From CAVPOO01 sp963707015 (GTDB taxonomy: Bacteria; Pseudomonadota; Gammaproteobacteria; Thiohalobacterales; Thiohalobacteraceae): 64,000 nucleotides of DNA. The notes below the pieces were generated by a model, which was not told the origin of the DNA, ran no database searches, and worked only from the letters and a program-made list of their open reading frames with translations. The stretch spans positions 124,001 through 188,000 of the forward strand of contig CAVPOO010000001.1 of assembly GCA_963707015.1 (NCBI GenBank). Direction: 5' to 3'. Positions within the stretch are counted from its first letter, which is position 1. Every line of letters starts with the position of its first letter. The position numbers were made by a program, and so were the translations under genes. Below are positions 11,301 to 19,300 of this stretch, piece after piece.

Positions 11301-11708
11301 TTTCAGGCGCGCTTTGCCAAGACGGGATTCGCCGAACGCACCACGGATGCGCAACGCCGCCCCGATTACGATTATGACCGACGCCGCCCGTTCTGGGATA
11401 CGCGCTACATGGCAGGCTACTACACCAGGCTCGGGCCCGTCACGGAACTTGTCGCACATGCCGACGATGCCCTGGCAATTATCGGGGCGGGCGAGGAAGT
11501 GCATCTCGAATTCACAGCCAATGCGCCGGCGCCTGCCGCAGGCTGGACACGCCATCTTGTGCTTGCAGCCTATGGCTGGGCGAAGGATATGGATCTGTAC
11601 ACCCGGGATGGCGAGCGTGTCGACCCGCTGCCCACATCGGGAAAAGATCCGGCCGCGCGCAACCGGCTTCATGCCCGCTACAATACCCGCTACCAGGCCG
11701 GCCGGTAA
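8364..11708 (+). CDS. Giant lipoprotein: TPR, FG-GAP propeller and unnamed C-terminal domain
   Basis: I place the start at a TTG at 8364 because GGAGG lies 7 bases before it and the protein then begins with a lipoprotein signal (LAVLGLTAC, Cys at the lipobox). The frame itself is open from 7899, but that part overlaps the previous gene. The 1114-residue product has TPRs (about residues 30-200), then FG-GAP calcium loops (DLEDDGDLDLLLAD, DFDNDGRVDVYLCR, DADHDGDLDLFLVN). An ASPIC-like segment follows, and then about 400 residues beginning with CPVLFAWNGVKYEF. I recall similar C-terminal regions on other CRTAC1-type proteins but no named function. Last gene of the operon. Confidence 0.8.
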   Translation: MPIISTRFPCLVLFWLAVLGLTACSESGDEHAAAVSPDAQTIADNNHAVGLMGQFDYPAAHAIFERLAQRYPDWLNVRINLAIATLNRQNEGDEQAALAIAEDVLRADATHLPAHYVSGLMQLYLGATQEAAEHFRTVASADATDAYAAYYLAQSLAQQSQHEEALEWYRRAIALDPYLRSAYYGAFQTLRRLKRADEARGPIADYQRLANNPRAHLAEFKYTRMGPKAETRAFDLEPPTPPKVPQGPAFESPAPLTVTAAEALSWQRQDGSRATSITAVDLEDDGDLDLLLADVLQGDRRHNLLLRREPDGGWLAVLDHPLASVPLVNAAVWGDFDNDGRVDVYLCRRGANQLWHQVETAQWIDVTETTQTSGGSADTLDCAFFDADHDGDLDLFLVNAEGPNELLNNNLDGTFRPLATGQGLAGDGRASRAVLPADLDGDRDTDIIVIHAQPPHEVFLNDRLWAYHRAAGFDAFRATPALAALAADHDADGHTELYTVSDDGQILRWEPDGDTYTSRPLGRLKMTEPGWAQLALLDADGDGVQDLMAASRDGWTVLGDNTSLFNSDDGDRLDGVTAVPLDAAAGPAVIGRLHQGGIRIWPPGPGRAPYLSLSLTGKDDTAQSMRSNASGIGTQVAIRADSHWARAQNLRQHSGPGQGLQPITVGLAGASSADFIAIDWSDGVFQSELNLSAGKLHRIAETQRQLSSCPVLFAWNGVKYEFISDLLGVGGIGYAVAPGEYSTPRPREHFLLPVGLPKPRDGRYQLKIGEPMEEVAYLDAARLFTYDLPPGWQMVLDERMAISGPEPTGKPYFYRQERLPDQVLNDRGDSVTDLLLHADGSAAPVGDRDHRFIGRLQSEHILILNFIKPIDQSRGSPLLIADGWVEYPYSQTMFAAWQAGAGLHAPTLEARGSDGTWHTLLTEFGYPAGMPRRMSIALPELPAATTQLRLRTNMEIYWDRLAIGFAEDLTRKQVQELPLFQARFAKTGFAERTTDAQRRPDYDYDRRRPFWDTRYMAGYYTRLGPVTELVAHADDALAIIGAGEEVHLEFTANAPAPAAGWTRHLVLAAYGWAKDMDLYTRDGERVDPLPTSGKDPAARNRLHARYNTRYQAGR

Positions 11709-11753
11709 CGCAGGGCGCGACGGCTCAGGGTCGCAGCAGCTGGCTTCAGACAC

Positions 11754-11778
11754 AAAAAAAGGTGGCTTGCCCCACCTT
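11754..11778 (-). terminator. Rho-independent terminator of the glycine-rich repeat gene
   Basis: Read on the minus strand, AAGGTGG and CCACCTT form a 7-bp stem with a six-base loop, followed by seven Ts. It lies about 60 bases past the stop of the minus-strand repeat-protein gene. It could also slow plus-strand transcription from the cytochrome operon, though it has no T-run in that direction. Confidence 0.85.
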
Positions 11779-11793
11779 GTCTGCTGCGCAGTA

Positions 11794-11814
11794 CCCCCTC
11801 GGTCCCTGAGGGGG
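11794..11814. repeat. GC-rich hairpin between convergent genes
   Basis: CCCCCTC (11794-11800) pairs perfectly with GAGGGGG (11808-11814). There is no T-run on either side, so it is a possible transcript-end structure rather than a classical terminator. It sits between the convergent ends of the cytochrome operon and the repeat-protein gene. Confidence 0.5.
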
Positions 11815-11836
11815 ATAAGTTAGCACAACTGCCGGT

Positions 11837-12181
11837 TTACTCGGCCTTCTTTGAGCTTGCCGGAGCCTGGGGCTGAGCATAGCCCCAACCGGGATAGCCG
11901 CCCCAGCCGCCGTAGCCGGGATAGCCGCCCCAGCCGCCGTACCCGGGATAGCCGCCCCAGCCGCCGTAGCCGGGATAGCCGCCCCAGCCGCCGTAGCCGG
12001 GATAGCCGCCCCAGCCGCCGTAGCCGCCGTAGGGATAGCCGCCCCAGCCGTAGCCGGGATAGCCGCCATACCAGGGACCGCCACCCCAACCATTACCCCA
12101 CCAGGCCTGGGCTGAGGAAAATGGCACGGCAACTGCTCCGGTTACCACCAACGCTGCCATTAATGTCTTCATCTTTCGCAT
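11837..12181 (-). CDS. Exported Gly/Tyr/Trp repeat protein, sulfur-globule-protein-like
   Basis: The ATG at 12181 is preceded by GGAGG nine bases upstream. A clear signal peptide follows (MRKMKTLMAALVVTG, cleavage after SSAQA). The mature protein is a low-complexity chain of about five nine-residue units, GGYPGYGGW, ending in a charged tail (SSKKAE). The composition matches the sulfur globule envelope proteins of purple and other sulfur bacteria, which are exported, small and rich in Gly and aromatic residues. That identity is an inference from composition; other Gly-rich structural proteins would look similar. The gene is monocistronic with a strong terminator. The coding DNA is a 27-bp tandem repeat. 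Confidence 0.6.
   Translation of the reverse strand: MRKMKTLMAALVVTGAVAVPFSSAQAWWGNGWGGGPWYGGYPGYGWGGYPYGGYGGWGGYPGYGGWGGYPGYGGWGGYPGYGGWGGYPGYGGWGGYPGWGYAQPQAPASSKKAE
11890..12045 (-). repeat. 27-bp coding tandem repeat in the glycine-rich gene
   Basis: Four to five nearly identical 27-bp units encode GGYPGYGGW. The repeats are almost identical at the DNA level, including third positions, which suggests recent expansion or homogenisation by slippage. Confidence 0.8.
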
Positions 12182-12675
12182 GGTTTTTAACCTCCGATTA
12201 CACGTTCTTTCAAAAGAATCGCCCCCGGACAACTCCGACATTCCCGAAGCCCATTCCCGAAGCCCTCGGGGGAACAGCTACATCCTAATGGGATTGCCCA
12301 GTCAGCGCAAAATACTTTCCGCTCACTGGCTGATCTACGTCAAACAATCGAAACCATCGCTCAGGCGCCCGAAACCGGGCCGCAAACGGCCAGCCCGACT
12401 GTCGCACCCGGCGGCCAACGGCTGTTGCCGGGCGATCAAACGCTCTGACAGATCATCGGTCCTGGACGCGTACTGAGCGGTAACAGTGTGTGTGCACCCT
12501 TGGCCTGTCCCGGTTCTGGCGGATTCTCGCACGCCCCCCGTCACGGCCACAACCTGCTCTTCACTCACGTTGGCGCGACGGCCACATCTGACCCCCTCAA
12601 ATCACACAACCACTACAGCAAGCTATCGATAAGTTGCTATGCTTTAGCCGCAACAGGATCCCGGGAGATAAGACC
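12182..12675. other. Intergenic region with two divergent promoters
   Basis: This ~490-bp stretch lies between the divergent repeat-protein gene and the DUF6394-like gene. It must hold both promoters. I see no convincing ORF, RNA gene or mobile-element end in it. Confidence 0.5.
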
Positions 12676-13059
12676 ATGAATATGGAGAAGGTCGTATTCG
12701 CGTTTTTCATCGTGCTGGCATTGACCCTGAACGTCGGGTTTGTCATGGGAGATATCGATAATCCTGACCACCACAATGCCTATGAACTGTTTGCTGCCCT
12801 CGTCGTCAGCCTCATCGCCACCGTGCTCAAGTTTGGCGACCGGACCCACATCGGTGCGGTACTGCTCGCCACCAGTCTGGTCGCTGACCTGCAACTGATC
12901 GCGGCGGCGCTGGTCTGGGGCACCTTGGTCTATGCCAGCGACGCGAGCCTGACAGCGAAGACCATGGCCGACATCGTCGCCCTCGCGGGCGGAGCAGTGG
13001 TCGCCAATGTGGCCTCGGTTGTCATCTTTGTTACCGAGACTGCCATGTTCCGCCGTTAG
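12676..13059 (+). CDS. Small polytopic membrane protein, DUF6394-like
   Basis: A 127-residue protein with about four hydrophobic segments and a short, charged C-terminus (TAMFRR). The start at 12676 follows GGGAGA eight bases upstream. It resembles a small membrane family (DUF6394) that I recall beside potassium-channel genes; the match is from memory. It is 13 bp upstream of the K+ channel gene, so the two are likely co-transcribed and the protein may be a channel accessory subunit. No functional motif is visible. Confidence 0.65.
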   Translation: MNMEKVVFAFFIVLALTLNVGFVMGDIDNPDHHNAYELFAALVVSLIATVLKFGDRTHIGAVLLATSLVADLQLIAAALVWGTLVYASDASLTAKTMADIVALAGGAVVANVASVVIFVTETAMFRR

Positions 13060-13072
13060 ACCCCTTTGCATC

Positions 13073-14764
13073 ATGCAGAATCTGATCTACCTGCTGTTGC
13101 GCCGCATGCGGCTGCCAATCATCGTACTGACGGTTACCTATGCAATTTCTGTCCTCGGACTGGTTCTGACACCCGGTATCGATGGCCAGGGGAATCCCTG
13201 GCACATGGATTTCTTCCATGCCTTTTACTTTGTGAGCTTCATGGGCTCGACCATCGGCTTGGGCGAGATACCCTACCCGTTTACCGACGCCCAGAGATTA
13301 TGGGTGACGCTCTCGATCTATGCCGCAGTCGTTGCCTGGCTATACACCATTGGTGTCATGCTGTCGATTGTGCAGGACAGCGGATTTCAACGTATCCTGC
13401 AAAACAACCGTTTCGTACGCAGTGTACGCCGCATTGTCGACCCCTTCTATGTGATCTGCGGCTATGGTGATACTGGCAGCCTGCTGGTGCGGGAACTTGC
13501 CGAGCACGGCATTGCCTCGGTGGTAATTGACATCGATCAGGAACGGATCGATGCCCTGAACATCGACATTCTCCGCATCTACACACCCGGTGTCTGTGCC
13601 GATGCCAGCGATTCGGATGTTCTGCAGGACGCGGGCCTTGGGTACCGTCACTGCCGGGGTGTTGTGACCCTCATCAAGGATGAGCAGATCAGTCTGAAGA
13701 TTGCCATCACCTGCAAGCTGCTGCAACCCACGCTCCCGGTCATCTCCCGCGCAGAGACCGATGATGGCGCGGCCAACCTCGCCTCGGTGGACACCGATCA
13801 TATCGTCAATCCCTACAAGGCATTCGCCGAGCGTTTCGCGATGATGTTCCATTCGCCGGGCATGTATCTCGTACACGAGTGGGTGACCAGCATCCACGAC
13901 GAGCCACTCATTGATTATCAGGTTCCGCCGCGCGGCATGTGGCTGATCTGCGGATTTGGCCGTTTCGGACGGGCCCTGCGCCGGCACCTCAATTTTGAAG
14001 GCGTCGAGTCCCGCATCATTGACAACAATCCCGAGCTGACCAACCCGCCTCCGGGCAGTGTCGTGGGACGTGCCACCGAGGCCGGCGCACTCCAGGAAGC
14101 GGAAATCCAGAAGGCAGTGGGTATTATTGCGGCCACCAACAGTGATCCTGACAACCTCTCTATCATCATCACGGCGCGTCAGCTGAATCCGAACCTGTTT
14201 GTCGTCTGCCGGCAAAACGAGCGCAAAAACAACCCGATATTCAGCGCTGCCAAACTGGACGGGGTGATGCAGCCAAGCACGATCCTCGCCAGACACATAC
14301 TCGCATTAATCATGACGCCTGGCCTTTCCGACTTCCTGAGTTACGCCCGGAAACATGACGATAACTGGGCGAACGTCCTTGTCAGCCGCATTGGCGGTGT
14401 GCTGTCGGACAGCCCGCCCGAAATCTGGTCCCTTATCATTAGCCATGCGGAAGCACCTGCAATCGCCGACTTGCTCGAGGAGGGTGAGGAACCCACGGTC
14501 GGTGAACTGTGCACGAACCCGCACGACCGAAGCCGGCCGCTCGGCTGCGTGCCGCTGCTGCTGCAAAGAAGTGGCGCAACAACATTACTGCCGGAAAACG
14601 CCCGAACTCTCCACGTGGGTGACTGCCTCCTGTTCTGCGGCACCGACGCTGCGATGGACGACATGCTCTGGACGGCTTCGAATTTCAATGTCCTGAGTTA
14701 TGTCCGAACCGGCAGGGACCGTTCGAGTGGCTTGCTCTGGCGCTGGCTGGAAAAGCAGCCGTAA
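13073..14764 (+). CDS. Two-TM potassium channel with two TrkA-N (RCK) domains
   Basis: The 563-residue protein has TM1 (about residues 13-33), a pore loop with TIGLGE at 60-65, and TM2 (about 76-98). Two Rossmann NAD-binding RCK/TrkA-N domains follow, with glycine motifs ICGYGDTGS near 128 and ICGFGRFGR near 292. Such channels gate K+ flow in response to nucleotides or ions. The filter reads IGLGE where most K+ channels have VGYGD, so its selectivity may differ. The start at 13073 is chosen because the pore module begins immediately after it; the longer frame would overlap the upstream gene. Confidence 0.88.
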   Translation: MQNLIYLLLRRMRLPIIVLTVTYAISVLGLVLTPGIDGQGNPWHMDFFHAFYFVSFMGSTIGLGEIPYPFTDAQRLWVTLSIYAAVVAWLYTIGVMLSIVQDSGFQRILQNNRFVRSVRRIVDPFYVICGYGDTGSLLVRELAEHGIASVVIDIDQERIDALNIDILRIYTPGVCADASDSDVLQDAGLGYRHCRGVVTLIKDEQISLKIAITCKLLQPTLPVISRAETDDGAANLASVDTDHIVNPYKAFAERFAMMFHSPGMYLVHEWVTSIHDEPLIDYQVPPRGMWLICGFGRFGRALRRHLNFEGVESRIIDNNPELTNPPPGSVVGRATEAGALQEAEIQKAVGIIAATNSDPDNLSIIITARQLNPNLFVVCRQNERKNNPIFSAAKLDGVMQPSTILARHILALIMTPGLSDFLSYARKHDDNWANVLVSRIGGVLSDSPPEIWSLIISHAEAPAIADLLEEGEEPTVGELCTNPHDRSRPLGCVPLLLQRSGATTLLPENARTLHVGDCLLFCGTDAAMDDMLWTASNFNVLSYVRTGRDRSSGLLWRWLEKQP

Positions 14765-14800
14765 AACAGATTAAGTGTACGGGATGTCGTAGATGGCGAG

Positions 14801-14820
14801 ACCAGGATCAGGATCCTGGT
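14801..14820. repeat. Perfect inverted repeat after the K+ channel gene
   Basis: ACCAGGATC and GATCCTGGT flank a two-base loop, giving a 9-bp perfect palindrome 36 bases past the channel stop. No T-run follows on the plus strand. It may act as a transcript-end hairpin or a protein-binding site. Confidence 0.5.
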
Positions 14821-14821
14821 T

Positions 14822-14855
14822 AAAAAGCCCGCCCCGCATTCATCCTTGTGCGGGG
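14822..14855 (-). terminator. Rho-independent terminator for the small basic protein gene
   Basis: On the minus strand CCCCGCA and TGCGGGG form a 7-bp GC-rich stem with a ten-base loop, followed after CGGGC by five Ts. It lies about 17 bases past the stop of the gene at 14872-15048. Confidence 0.8.
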
Positions 14856-14871
14856 AGGACGTCCAAGGCCT

Positions 14872-15048
14872 TTAGCCTTCGTCACTGAACACGTCGTAGA
14901 TCTGCTCCTGCAAGTACTGCTCCTCACGGCGTTGCTCCAGTTTTCGCCGTGCCACCGCCTGACGCAGCGCTTTGGCGGAAGCGCGTCCCTTGCGCCTTCC
15001 CTTCCCTGCCAACCGCGCCATGCCAGTGTGCTGTCTGACTGGACCCAT
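14872..15048 (-). CDS. Small basic protein, possibly PA3496-like
   Basis: A 58-residue protein, strongly Arg/Lys-rich, with a helical charged core (ARRKLEQRREEQYLQEQ) and an acidic end (DVFSDEG). The ATG at 15048 has AGAGGA six bases upstream, better than the longer frame from 15123. A good terminator follows, which supports it as a real transcript. The C-terminal half resembles small PA3496-type proteins, whose role is poorly known; this is a weak, memory-based resemblance. Confidence 0.55.
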   Translation of the reverse strand: MGPVRQHTGMARLAGKGRRKGRASAKALRQAVARRKLEQRREEQYLQEQIYDVFSDEG

Positions 15049-15412
15049 AACCGTTCCTCTTGCAAGTTGGGTATAACGACCAGCTGTCTGCCGATTTAAC
15101 AGCACGGCACGTACCAGCATCATCGGCCCCCGTGCGACCGACCTTTAGCCGTTGGTTCTACCCGTTTCTTGTCGCCAGACGGTCCAAGGCGTGCCGCGAG
15201 ACTACCCCTTCGGTAGGGAATCACGCAGGGGTCGCAGCCGCTGTGGCACGCACTCCGAACCAGTGAACGCCAGGCACGGCTCGCCGCGGCAGAGTCGCAG
15301 CAGCAAGGATGGCGAGACTTACAGGCCAGCCTGCGTGCGGTCGGCCCGCTCAGCGATTATGCTTGGCACGTTCAGGAAGACAGTCTGACTCGCGTTCAGG
15401 GGCAACAAACGA
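15049..15412. other. Intergenic region with an open but startless frame
   Basis: No gene can be supported here. From about 15220 one plus-strand frame stays open and reads protein-like (ERQARLAAAESQQQGWRDL) into the hydrolase gene in another frame. It lacks a start codon or ribosome site and could be the remnant of a lost gene's 3' end. Confidence 0.35.
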
Positions 15413-16279
15413 TTGGCACATCGAACGGTACCGCTACAGTTGCGCCTGTTACGCCTCGCGTTCCAGACGCTTGGCGAGCTGCTGCCGGGCGTCATGGGGT
15501 CACTCGCCTGCCGTCTCTGGTTCCGCGCACAAAAGCATCCGGAACCCGGCCGTGAGCTGCGCTGGCGCCAGAGTGCAGACCAGTCGCGCATCGACTCTGG
15601 CGGCACCTCAATCGCGATCTACAGCTGGGGAGAAGCGGACAAACCCACGGTTCTGCTGGTACACGGCTGGAGCGGCCGCGGTACTCAATTGGGCGGCTAT
15701 ATCCAGCCGCTGCTCGACGCCGGCTATCGCGTGGCCGCCTTTGACGCGCCGGCACACGGGCGAACGCCTGGCACAAGTACGCATGTTTTCCAGTTCGCCG
15801 ATGCGCTTACCCAGGTTGCCAGCCACTTTGCACCGATCCGTGCACTCATCGCGCATTCCTTCGGGGTTACCGCCAGTGCACTCGCATTGAGCGGCGGTTT
15901 GCAGGTTGGATGCCTTGTTGGTATCGGCCCGCCAGCCGACGCGACTGTCATGCTGGAACGTTTCGGCCGGTTCCTTGGCATCCCGGAAGCCACGCTGGAA
16001 AACCTGCGCCGGCGCATCGACCGGCGATTCCCTGGCTTTGACTGGCGGCGACTGTCAGCACGGAATATGTTGACAGACCTGGGGATACCGGCGCTGATCA
16101 TCCATGACCGCGATGACGCAGATGTTCCCTGCGCGGACGGTCAGGCGGTCGCGCAAGCCGCCAACGCGGAACTGCTAATCACGCAAGGGCTGGGGCATCG
16201 CCGGATACTGCGCGACAAAGACGTTATCAGGCGCACGATTGACTTTATCGACCGGCATGTGCCTGACGGGCATGCCTGA
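15413..16279 (+). CDS. Alpha/beta hydrolase
   Basis: A 288-residue alpha/beta-hydrolase fold protein. Visible marks are the oxyanion loop HGWSGRG (84-90), the nucleophile elbow AHSFG (Ser149; alanine replaces the usual first glycine), an acid region HDRDDADVP and the late histidine in GLGHRR. The substrate cannot be told from sequence. The start is a TTG at 15413 with AGGGG about nine bases upstream; an in-frame ATG occurs at residue 28. It stands alone, convergent with dnaE2. Confidence 0.82.
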   Translation: MAHRTVPLQLRLLRLAFQTLGELLPGVMGSLACRLWFRAQKHPEPGRELRWRQSADQSRIDSGGTSIAIYSWGEADKPTVLLVHGWSGRGTQLGGYIQPLLDAGYRVAAFDAPAHGRTPGTSTHVFQFADALTQVASHFAPIRALIAHSFGVTASALALSGGLQVGCLVGIGPPADATVMLERFGRFLGIPEATLENLRRRIDRRFPGFDWRRLSARNMLTDLGIPALIIHDRDDADVPCADGQAVAQAANAELLITQGLGHRRILRDKDVIRRTIDFIDRHVPDGHA

Positions 16280-16329
16280 GATACCCAAGGCGGATCAGCG
16301 GCGTCCGTTCCCGAAGCGCATTCAGGGGG

Positions 16330-19300
16330 TCAGTGAAAATCCCGGGATACCGTGGCGAGCCGCCCCAGCAGCATACTGTGATCCTCGAGACGGCGTGCCA
16401 GCAGATGCAATACCTCTCCTTCGCGCTGCACCTCGCCAAACACGGCGAGCAGACGCGCATTGAGCAGCGGTGCGCGCTGGCGCTCGGCCAGGTTCGACCA
16501 GACCACGACCTGGCTGGTGCCGGTCTCGTCTTCGAGGGTCACGAAAATCACACCTGCCCCGCTGCTCGGACACTGCCGACAGGTCACCAGGCCGGCAGTA
16601 TAGGCCTGGGCACCATGCGCCAGATCACGCAGTTGTCTCGCTGTGCGCAGGTTCATGGCAGCCAGGCGCTCGCGCAGCAATGCCAGTGGATGCCTGCCCA
16701 GCGTGAGCCCAAGGCTGGCATAGTCCGCAATGATATCCTGGCCTTCCGTTGGCGCACGCAACAGGGGTATGGACTCGGCAATCGGGACCTGCGCAAGCAG
16801 TGGCAAGGATTTCTCAACTCCAGCGCAGGCCCAGCGTGCACGGAGCCGGTGACCTTCAAGATTCTTCAGGGCGCCGGCCGCGGCCAGCGCCTCCAGATCA
16901 CCCCGATGTAATGCGGCTCGGTGCGCGAGGTCCTCGACGCCTGAAAATTTCGCGATGGTACGTGCCTCGACCAGGCATTGGGCTGCGGCCTGGGACAAGC
17001 CCTTCACCATACGCAACCCAAGCCGAAGGGCGGGTTGCTTTTTCTCGGCCATCCTCACCCGGCCCTCCTCCCACCCACGAAGAGGGAGGGGGTGAGGGGA
17101 CTCCAGACAACACTCCCACCCACTCGCATTCACATCCACCGGTCGCACCTCGACCCCATGCCGCCGCGCGTCCTGCACCAGTTGTGCCGGCGCATAGAAC
17201 CCCATGGGCTGGCTGTTCAACAACGCACAGGTAAAGGCCGCCGGCTCATGGCATTTGAGCCAGGCAGAGACGTACACCAGCAGCGCGAAACTTGCGGCAT
17301 GCGACTCGGGAAACCCATATTCACCAAAACCCAGTAACTGCTGGTAGATCTGGCACGCAAACTGTTCCGGGTAACCCCGTGCGCGCATGCCTTCGATAAG
17401 ACGTTGTTTGAAAGGCTCCAGCCCGCCCCGCCGCCGCCAGGCCGCCATGGCCCGGCGCAACTGATCGGCCTCGCCCGCTGAAAAACCTGCCGCCACCATC
17501 GCCAGCTTGATCACCTGTTCCTGGAAGATAGGCACACCGAGGGTTCGTTCCAATACCGAGCGCACCGCCTCACTGGGATAGCTCACCGGTTCCAGACCCC
17601 GCCGGCGGCGCAGATAAGGATGCACCATGTCCCCCTGGATGGGACCCGGCCGTACGATGGCGACCTCGATGACCAGGTCATAAAAGCAGGCCGGCTTGAG
17701 GCGCGGCAACATCGCCATCTGTGCGCGTGATTCGATCTGGAACACGCCCACCGTGTCCGCCTGCTGAATCATGTGATACACCGCCGGATCTTCAGCGGGA
17801 ATACTCGCCATGCTCCAGTGGCATCCCGAGTAGCCAGCCACCAGGTCAAAGGCACGGCGAATCGCACTCAACATGCCGAGCGCCAGCACATCCACTTTGA
17901 GCAGGCCGAGTGCATCGAGATCGTCCTTGTCCCATTCGATGACTGTGCGGCCATCCATGGCGGCGTTCTCGATCGGCACCATCCGGGACAAGGGTCCCTG
18001 CGAGATGACGAAGCCTCCCACATGCTGCGACAGATGCCGCGGAAACCCTATCAGATCATTCACCAGGTAACGCAGGCGTCTGAGCAGCGGATTATCCGCA
18101 TCAAAGCCGGCCTCACGCAGCTGTGTATCCGAAAGATCACGTCCATCCCACCACATCTGACCATGGGCCAGGCGATCGACCTGATCCAGCGCCAGTCCCA
18201 GCGACTTGCCGACATCACGTATCGCACTCTTGGGGCGGTAACTAATAACAGTTGCGGCCAGCGCCGCACGCTCGCGCCCGTACTTTGCATATAAATACTG
18301 GATCACTTCCTCGCGCCGTTCGTGTTCGAAATCCACATCGATGTCCGGCGGCTCGTTGCGTTCCCTTGAAATAAAACGCTCGAAAAGCGTTTCGATACGG
18401 CCGGGATCCACCTCGGTAATCCCCAGGCAGAAACACACTGCCGAATTGGCCGCCGAGCCCCGGCCCTGGCAGAGAATCCCCCGGCTGCGCGCAAAACCAA
18501 CGATGTCATGGACCGTGAGAAAGTAAGGCTCATAGTGCATCTCGGTAATAAGCGCGAGCTCATGCTCGACCAGGCCACGGACTTTCCCCGGCACACCCTT
18601 CGGCCAGCGCGCGCGCATGCCGGTCTCGGTCAGTTGGCGCAGCCAGGCCGCGGGTGTCTCACCAGACGGGACCAGTTCATCCGGATACTCATAATGCAGT
18701 TCGTCGAGTGAAAACTGGCAAAAGGCTGCGATGCGCAAGCTTTCCGAGAGAAGCTCGCACGGAAACCAGCGCGCCAGTACCTTGCGCGTACGCAGATGAC
18801 GCTCACCATTGGCCTGCAGGACGTAACCGGCTGCAGGCAGGGACACCCCAAGGCGAATGGCCGTCAGGGTGTCCTGCAACAGGCGCCGCTGGCGCACGTG
18901 CATTAACACACCGCCAGCCGCGACGAGGGGCAGACCGCTGTTCCGTGCAAGCAAGCGGGCACGCTGCAGGCGCGTGCGGTCCCGCCCATCGCATAGCCGA
19001 CGCACAGCAATCCACGCACGCGCAGGGAAGACATCCGCCACCCAGCCTGTCTGTTCTATTTCACTTCCTTTCACTGCAAGCTGCGGCCCTGCCCCACCGC
19101 CCGGAACCCACAACACCAGACAGCGCCCGCCATACCTCGCCATATCCTCGCGCGTGACTGCGTAACGGCCCTTCTTCGCCCGACGCCGTGCGAGCGTGAT
19201 TAACTCGCACAGATCCCCATAGGCCTCGCGCTCCGGTGCCAGTAACACCAGCTGCATACCGTCATCCAGACGAAATTCACTGCCAACGATCAGCTTTAAA

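Noticed and set aside
10197..11753. 518-residue minus-strand frame opposite the giant lipoprotein gene
   Set aside because: It is antisense to a gene with clear lipobox, TPR and calcium-loop motifs; composition is that of a high-GC shadow frame.
15309..15890. 193-residue plus-strand frame overlapping the hydrolase gene
   Set aside because: The hydrolase frame carries all catalytic motifs; this frame is Arg/Ser-rich and unsupported.
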